Under the pieces are notes generated by a model. That model made no database searches and had not been told where the DNA came from. It saw nothing but the letters and a program-made list of their open reading frames with translations. DNA of 64,000 nt from Paralvinella palmiformis (lineage: Eukaryota; Annelida; Polychaeta; Terebellida; Alvinellidae): contig JAODUP010000011.1 of assembly GCA_025642065.1 (NCBI GenBank), positions 491,001 to 555,000 of the forward strand. Direction: 5' to 3'. The translations under genes were made by a program, and so were the position numbers. This document shows, in pieces, positions 50,992-60,700 of the stretch. How positions within the stretch are numbered: position 1 is the stretch's first letter; every line of letters starts with the position of its first letter.

Positions 50992-51122
50992 GAGATATAA
51001 CACATCTCACAGATTCTCAGCATGAAAGGTTGCTGCTCTTGATCCACTATGTTGATGAATTGTCCGAGTTTTGTATCCATAATTCATGGGTATATAAGCC
51101 ATTACCTTTACACATACTGCTA

Positions 51123-51125
<3 letters not shown>

Positions 51126-51175
<50 letters not shown>
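51126..51175. repeat. (AC)n(AT)n compound microsatellite
   Basis: About 18 bp AC then 32 bp AT, about 300 bp upstream of the RGM-like start codon. Confidence 0.94.
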
Positions 51176-51181
<6 letters not shown>

Positions 51182-51478
51182 CTATCTACTTAAATTGTCA
51201 TCTTTTTTATCAAATAGGCCATTCTAAACCCTTTTTACCACGACAACACCGAGACAAACAACCACACCCAAAAAAACGTATCCCAGTTAGCTCACAACAG
51301 ATCCACGTTAACTTTCTTATCATAGAACTAACACTATCCTGAACCTACCCGGATCAGGACTCACTTAGACTTGTTCTTATATTAGTTAGTATGATCCGGA
51401 TAATAGTACGGTGCTGAGTACGAGACAGACTAGCTGGGCGAATCTTATCGGGGACGATTTTAGCTGATGTACGTAAAG

Positions 51479-51557
51479 ATGATACTCGGAATACACTCAG
51501 AAATGATCGGCTTTCTGTTTATGATTATTGTTGTCATGGTGACGGTTACATCATCAG
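51479..51557 (+). CDS. RGM-like gene exon 1 (signal peptide)
   Basis: It starts at ATG 51479. A short polar stretch is followed by a hydrophobic core (FLFMIIVVMV) and small residues TSS, a typical secretory signal. The donor is CAG|GTAAAG and the intron phase is 1. A second in-frame ATG at codon 9 lies closer to the hydrophobic core and could be used instead. I see no clear TATA box upstream. Confidence 0.65.
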
Positions 51558-51848
51558 GTAAAGAGCGATATTGTGTGTTTTTTCATCTTTATTTGTTTAT
51601 CTGATATGACAAATTTAATATAGTTAAATAACAGTCTATAGTTCAATCACTCTCACTCACTCATTCCCCATGTGTGTGTGTGGGGAGAGGGGGGGTGTAG
51701 GGCACTGGCTTATTATAATTCATCAAAAGATTAAATCTCAAGAAGCGACTTTTCAGGGTGATAACCGTAATGTCTTACCAATCCCGATAGTCTATGTGCA
51801 TACATAATTATTAATACACATTGAGGTTTACATGCGGGCATATATGCT

Positions 51849-51880
<32 letters not shown>

Positions 51881-52832
51881 TAATTAGCCCTTTTCCTTAC
51901 ATTCCCATATTTTAATTAAAAAAATGGAATTTATATAAATAAAATGTCTACCTAGATCTAAAAAGGAGAATAAATAAGTCAATAAGAAGTCTCGGTGGTG
52001 GTATGTTATCGTGATTTAATAATTATTCTTGACATGTTTTAAATCTTCCTGTTTGGTTTTCTGGATAATGTTCTTTTTGCTGAGAAATCCTGTCGAATTT
52101 TTTGGTCATACGGAGAAGTAAGCCAACGTCTATAAAAATACCCCGTTTCGTGCCAGAACAGAATTGTGACGTCATCATTCACTTCAATAGGGCGCCGCTA
52201 GACTGCCGGATGTATGTTGTACCAGGCCGTATCCAGAATCGTCTACTCCGCCAATCACAGTACGACAGTAACTAACCATGGCGGGCTGAGCAAATCACTA
52301 AATAATTACAGAGCCAGATAAATGTTTATGTGCCTAGATGCAGACTCTTCTTCTTATAACATACCGTGTCTGGATACTAGAAGTGTCTCAATCCAGAAAT
52401 AACTACTGACCCCGGTTATAACTGCGACACCAGCAAATTTATTTATAGTTTATGCAGAATATACCACCACTACCGCCACCTGGCGTCCTTAGTTATAAAG
52501 AATTCAAACTCATTTGTGAGAAAGGACTATTTACAATAAATACACAACAGAATATACAATTTATTGATAAATATTGATAATTTTTCTGACAATAACTTAT
52601 TTACATAATTACATATATTTATCTGTGGTTGCGGGAGTTGGTTATTGTGTAATCTGTATTGCGTGTCTGAGATCCGGATAAGCAGATAGGTTACATCCTG
52701 AAAATGTTTTGTTTGGATATTTTCTGTAACCTGGATATCAGAGCTAAGAAGTTTAACGAACGGAACACATATCTGATAATTTGTCAATATCCGCTTTGAT
52801 GTGATAACGCTTTGCGTTTCTACTTAATTCGT

Positions 52833-52867
<35 letters not shown>

Positions 52868-53934
52868 ACTGTAGCAGACACAGTACGCTCTTAAAGCATG
52901 TACTCCTGACTCAGGAATAGAAACACTGCATCGCATCTCGAGCGGTGGCATTGAACATAGCACGCGCGGTTGGTGTGTTTTATATAACAACTTATAAAAT
53001 TCACCTTGGTTGTATGTGGGAATAGAATTATCTTTCCTAGGTCCAGTTATGTCCAGTTTGTACTATGACATTCAAGATCAGCTCTAATCTCCTTGTCATA
53101 AATAACATATAAGAAATACAATAGAAGACGTTAGGTAAAGTTTGAAAATGATGGCATAGTTCAAACAATACGGAAGCTATGACTCGCTATTACGGTCTGC
53201 TTCAGCGCAGATGTCAGTCTTTTAATAGCAATTAAGATAAACAGTTTTAATAGTAGTCGCGTCATGACGCCTGCCCGTTGTAAAAAAACTGATCTTTGAA
53301 GACAGTGACATTTGAGTTATATGGTTTATATATTATTGCTTTGAAGAAAGATACAGCAATTGAAAAATAGTTATAAATAGGGCTGCGTAGATAATTAATC
53401 TAATAGTGAGCTCCGGTGGCCTAGTGGTTAAGCACCCGGCACTTGGTGCCAACGGTCGCAGGTTCGAACCCCGCAAGAGGTCGGAACTTTTCCAGGGATT
53501 AATTTCTCGGCTCATTACATCGTGGGTGGCTGACCACGTTAAATGGCGCTGCCGTCTCCACTGAATTATTTAAAATAAAGGGGGACGTTAAAAAACCCCT
53601 GTGGACGTAAAACACTCTGGCAGTGACCACCCTCAGGGTATTTCGGCTCCATCTTTCCGTACTGCTCCCCTGTGAGTGGTGGGGGGAGAAACCCCTTAAA
53701 TGTTATTGGGCCTGGGGTTTTCCCGCAAAAAAACCATAACAAACACCATACCCGGGTCGACTTGGGTGTTTTTCACCCAAAACCCCGGCTGTAGGTGATT
53801 CTTTTTATTTTGTTGGGGGGGACTGGTGAGACATTACACATGTCTCAGCAAGAAAAGTTGCCACTCTGGATTCAGTCCCCTGAAGAAACGTCCAGAGTTT
53901 GAAATTGGTTTTTTGTGCCTTATTATACCCAGCT

Positions 53935-53969
<35 letters not shown>

Positions 53970-54236
53970 CCACAGAGAGAGAGAGAGAGAGTGTGTTATA
54001 TATTATTAACATTTATTATTACCCTGTATATTACAGTATCATCAGAGTTATGTAATACATCACCTGAGGAAGCTCTATATACAACAGGAAAGGGATGTCT
54101 ACGAGATAACGAGTTACGATTTGTCGATATGTTTATGTTGTCGTCATGGGAGAAGCTGTGCACGTGGGTATTAAGATAAGATTGACAGACGGACAAACGG
54201 ACGGACATAGAGGGGCGTATCTACGGACGAACTGAT

Positions 54237-54308
<72 letters not shown>

Positions 54309-55032
54309 AATGTTGGTTATAAATAACTAGGATATAACGGAAGAGTAGCTTAACTAGAAGTGTTTAGCTGGTCTGACCAAATGTCCTTTTACTTCCATAG
54401 TAAAAAAACTGGGATATAACGAAATTTATACCTCGAAAACACGCTTAATACGAAGTGAATTTTCGTTCCCAGCCGCATTAAATCAATATAAATCGCGCTG
54501 GAATAAAACGAAATACGTTTGAAATATCAATTGTCAGTCAGTCAAACGAACGTTGTGATCATTGTAATCGTAAATGCAACAACCAATATGAAAATGACAA
54601 TAAAATTTAATTGCATTGTTTTGACGACAGAAACATGCATTTTTATTGTTACATTAGGGTTTGAGTAGATGGTGAATATAGAGTGACATCTGTCACTTCA
54701 AAAGGTATTTTGGTGTATGATAAACTACGAACTTTTGATTGCCTCGCCGTATATGAATGCCATTCAAAACTTAGCAAGTCAGAAACAGTTTAATTCCAAG
54801 AAACATTGTCTTATAACAGATTTTTTCATGTAAAATCATTAAGGAAAATGTGGAAATAAAATATTAAAATGAATTGTTGTTTCTCATAATCCAATCAGAT
54901 ATTAGTAACACATTTGCTCCGTGTCATGACAAAACACCAGGAAATACACGTAATAAAATAGGGTTATTTTCATCAATTAGTACCATTATATCGAAATGAA
55001 TTCCCATTCCCTTTGAATTTCGTTATAACCAA

Positions 55033-55100
<68 letters not shown>

Positions 55101-55173
55101 CTGTAGCTGGTAAGTATGGGTGCGTATGTGTGTGTTATCGGTTCACGCACACATACACACAAACAAACAAACA

Positions 55174-55226
<53 letters not shown>

Positions 55227-58200
55227 GAGATGTAAACCTCACCAAAATTACCCTTTTTTTAAAGCGGAACCAATACTCTACAGGACTGTTTACGAAGTCA
55301 ATTTCAGACTTGTAGTAAACAATATATACAGGACGTAATAGTAGCTGCGATGACACATATATATGAGTATATGAACACTTGGATACCATCTGTAGACTCC
55401 TTGATCCAGATGATAAATCGCAGATGTGAAGGATCCAGCGTCCGAGACTCATTCGTGTATGGTAAGACAGAAATAGTTCCATTACTTCGGCAGCTATTCC
55501 ACCTCTAGTACACACTGGAAAAACCTATGGAATACTTTCGGTTTCAGTTTTATCCCAGAGATGTATTACGTCTATTGTCTAACTGGAAACGTCTTCACAG
55601 CTTAGATCTAGCAATAGTCAAAATAGCGCAGTGTGTATGTTTCCAAAATGGGGTGCATGACGTTTCTAAGTTCCGAGTGTTAACCATACATGTAAATCAA
55701 TTGAAGACTTGTCCATATCGTGTGAGATTAAAATACACAAATAGACCAAATAAAATTACGCTTATCTTAACATAAACATCTCTATTTTTATAACAATAAT
55801 GATGATGATGATGATGATGATGATAATGATGATGATCACGCTAAAAATTAAATGGATAATGGCTAATGGAAAATATCATATGATATTGTCGAGATTAATT
55901 GACTGTTAATACTCTAATACTAGTAAGCTATCTTAGTATTATACTGTCCCACCAGTATTATACTATCCCAGTAGTATACTATCCCACCAGTATACTCTCC
56001 CAATATTATAATATCCCACCAGTATTATGCGGTCCCACTAGTATTTTACTATCCCACCAGTATTATACTAACTCAGTATTATAATATCACACCAGTATAC
56101 TTGGCGCGCCCCCGAGGTCTAATGGTAGCGTGTTGGATCACAGATCACAACCACTCGTGTTCGAATCTCGGCGTGGGCATATCTGAAGGGTGTTTCGTCT
56201 TTGACTTCGTTTCATTACCTTTGGAGGTCGTTCGACCCATTTAGCCTACCATGTACACAAAAGTGGACGTAAAACATCAATCATCATCACCACACACCAG
56301 TAAACTCTCCCAATATTATAATATCCCACCAATATTATAATCTCTCACCAGTATTATACTATCCCACCTTTATTATACTATCCCACCTATTTATCATATT
56401 ATATCTCTTTCACCTTTACCATATTATAATCCCACCAGTATTATACTATCCCACCTTTATTACCCACCATAATTATACTATCCCATCAATATTATAATCT
56501 CTTACCAATATTATACTATCCCACCAGTATTATACTATCCCACCATTATTATTCTATCCCATCAATATTATAATCTCTCACCAGTATTATACTATCCCAC
56601 CAGTATTATGTTATCCCACCATAATTATACTATCCCATCAATATTATAATCTCTTACCAATATTATACTATCCCACCAGTATTATACTATCCCACCATTA
56701 TTATTCTATCCCATCAATATTATAATCTCTCACCAGTATTATACTATCCCACCAGTATTATGTTATCCCACCATAATTATACTATCCCACCAGTATTATG
56801 CTATCCCACCAGTATTATACTATCCCACCAGTATTATACTATCCCACCACTATGCTACTCCAACCAACACTAGGAATTAAGCTTATCTGTGTCGAAGTTT
56901 TAGACCTTCTTATTGGCATGACTAAAACAGGATACTGATGATATCCCACTGATCCAATAACCCATTGTTCCGACAGCGCGGGGTTTCTGTCATCATAGAG
57001 TAACATAAATAAAGTTTACGTAAGTCTAAGTTTGGGGATTGGTTGATTAGAAGGGTTATGTTTAGATAATACACAGTGTCAACTCTGACCAGATAAAAAC
57101 AAAGATGTTTAATTGTTATTTGGGTAAGACATGTAAGTTTATTGGTAATGTTTGATGTGTTGCGACCACTTTTGTACACAAGGTAGGCTAAATGGGCCGA
57201 GCGCCTCCAAATGTAATGATCGTAAAACATCAATTATCAGTCATCCACAGGTAATGAAGCGAACTAAAGGATGAAATAACCCTAAGACATGCCTACGCCG
57301 AGATTTGAACTCAGGTGGTTGATATATGTGACCATCCGCTCTGCTAGTTATACCATGGAGCCGGTCCAGAGGGTTATTGAAGTCACTCCCTATTTTACAA
57401 ATCTATATCCTCACTCACGGTCGGATTTATATTGCTACTTCGAGATAACATTAGGATCTGTCATATGACATCTGTCAATATCCACCTAAAAGAATCCCTT
57501 TCTTCATCAATATCTCTGTGAATACATCGGCCAATACCCACCTCAAAGAATCCTGTTCTTCATCGGTATCTCTCTGTATGCATCTGCCAATACAAAGTAC
57601 CCACCTCACAGAATCCTCTTTCCTTCGTCAATAACTCTCTGGATACATCTGGTAATATCCACCTCAAAGAATGCTCTTCTTTATCAATATTTCTCTGGAT
57701 ACATATACCAATATCCACCTCAAAGAAGCCTCTTATTCATCAATATTCTTCAGTTCCATGTACTGAACTTCCTCATAATAAATCGCGCCTAGTTAACTCA
57801 TGGCCCCAACATCTCTATTCACTCACGACACGATGTCCTAACACTCTACAGGTTAATGTTATGTGAGTGGGCTAGTTTTAGTTTGTGAGTCAGTCAGTAA
57901 ATGAATGAGTGAGTAGGTGATTGATTTTAGTCTCGGGGCTTGTCAATTATTAGACATGTAGCAGAGCAGCGCAGTCATTGATGAAACATCCTAAAAGCAT
58001 ATAGATTACTTGAAGGATTCGAACTCTTACCGTGAAGCTCGTAGCCCAGATTCTCTACCCACTACTTTATTCAACCGTCCGAATATATATTTTTTATCTA
58101 CGTTAACCAAAATTAAAAATTAATAATGTTATCAATAAGATGATACTGTAATACTTATTCAATTGTCATGTCGTTTCCGATAATAATTTGTCTTAGTTAC

Positions 58201-58529
58201 CTCTAACTTTTTGTCTACTCCATAATTTTAGCATATCAGCAAGCGAAACAGTTTGATTGTGTTAATGACGAGACTAGATCTGACGTCAATAACTGTGTAC
58301 AAGTATTGTTAGAAGAGACAGCTGACGTCAGATTATCAGGTAATACGTCATATATGACGTCACCAAACAGACAACAGTCGATCATCAGGTAAATTATTTT
58401 GGTAATTTACTGAAATTAATTATTTTGTCTTAATTTCTGACTCACCCTCCTTTATCTCTTCCCCACTCATGCGCGTGTGTGTGTATGAGTACGCGCGCAC
58501 GCCTACGCGCGTACAGCTTAATATATACG

Positions 58530-58580
<51 letters not shown>

Positions 58581-58834
58581 TTCTTACATCTAACAAATAA
58601 AACAATAAACTGTAATACGAAACGTTAATAATATAATAATACAGCTAATTTATAATTTTATCTCACAACAGGTTTGGGATGTCGACCTTCCAATGTGTCC
58701 GTAATTTAGTTCGAGCCAACTGTAATCACTGGGCACAAGATTTATTACTAGATCTTGTTAATGAGACAATACCACAACAGTTACGGATGACCTTCGTCAA
58801 GGACAAAATTGATATACCACTCACTAAAATGGTA

Positions 58835-58909
<75 letters not shown>

Positions 58910-59248
58910 TGTAAGCAGCATATCCATTTATGACCAGAATACATTTATGTTTTTATTATTCTATATATTATCCAAAACCGATAAATCTAAAGTAGAATCA
59001 ACAATTATTATTTATTCAATCAAATTTTATTCAGAAGAGAGTACATCATGTAATGATGAGAAATATACCTGTCTTCGATGCGTTCCCATAGCGTACTAGA
59101 TAGAGTACTGCGCTATAAACCTTCAGGTTAGGGTTCGAGTCCCAACCATACATATGTTTCTAGGACTTTTTCCTACATATTGTGTACATTATTAAGAAAA
59201 ATGTACGAAAAAAAGCTATGATTATTGAGACAATGGTGAATTCCATTG

Positions 59249-59304
<56 letters not shown>

Positions 59305-59955
59305 GTGTGTGTGTGTGTGTTATAGACCGACTGTTTGACAAACTGGTAGATTGTTAAATTTCTAATATATCATTAATATTCTGTTCCAGTCTATATTGTC
59401 CACAGTGAGAGCTACAGTTGGTGCCTATGGCGGCGTCCATCTTGTTGTTCATGACCTTATCGCACCAATCACGTGCTCAGTTTCCGGTCACATGATCTAT
59501 CTGTCCAATCAACTGTTTATAATTAATGGCTACAATCATGCTGCTGACAAAGATGGACAAACTTACATCGATAAAGTCAGTATTTGATATAAACCTCATA
59601 AAAATAAGTATATTTAATAATCTAAGTATTAATTAATTAATTCATATTTCAATGAAGCTAACATGATATACTGCTGATTTTTCTTCCTAAATAGCTAGAG
59701 ATAGCGTTCTTTAGAACAGGAGGTGGTTTTACAGGTATTTATCAAACCAACGGCAACAAGTTGGCCAAGACGTTTATCTATGGAGATACGGAACTTAGTC
59801 CTTGTATGTATACAAGGCAACAATCTCAATCCATTCATCCATCAATCCATCCATCCATCCATCTATCAATCAATCAGCCAATCAATCAATCAATAAATCA
59901 ATCTACACACATAGTAATTTGGCTATTAACACAATTTCTAACAGTTATAAAAAAA

Positions 59956-59998
<43 letters not shown>

Positions 59999-60647
59999 CA
60001 GATTACAAACCTATTCAAATATTATCAACCGATTCAGAACCTAAAATCCAGATAAACAGCACCGAACTGGGTTATGTAATTATGATCCGGAAGAGTCCAG
60101 AAGGCTACATGTTTAGCATCCGGATCAGTGATGACGTACTGAGGACGTCTAGTGGGATACTGATCTCCGGATGCAGTTTCTGTAAAGGTCAAGTTATTAA
60201 CGTCACAGCAGGTAATTAACATACAGTTAGACCCTGGTTAATCTCCGCCTGAGTTAAAAGGTAACCTTGTTTAATCCGGTCTGGTCTCTGATAAGTTCAT
60301 TATAGAGAATTGAAGCTGGGTGGCCGGATTATAGAGGTTTTACAATCGTTGTGTAACCATACCACCGTTTTATCAGTCTAATATTTTCACGTTTGGTACC
60401 TATGATACATTTTAACTTTTTTATTCTTAATATCGTATCTAACTACTGATCTGTAAACAGATAAATTACCGAAATTAGTAATATTAAGATATCCAAATAA
60501 ACTTTGTGTTCCATGTGAAGGATGCACATCAAATAATCCTGTAACATTTTGTTAATTTAATAGTGTTATGTAGACAAAATAAAACGTGCCATGTATCAGG
60601 GATTATGCTTCAATATTTAACGAACATGATAATGATGATGTTGTTGA

Positions 60648-60700
<53 letters not shown>

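Noticed and set aside
57160..57370. CRISPR-like or regulatory repeats
   Set aside because: The repeated phrases across the window are SINE copies in a eukaryotic genome, not spacer-repeat arrays.
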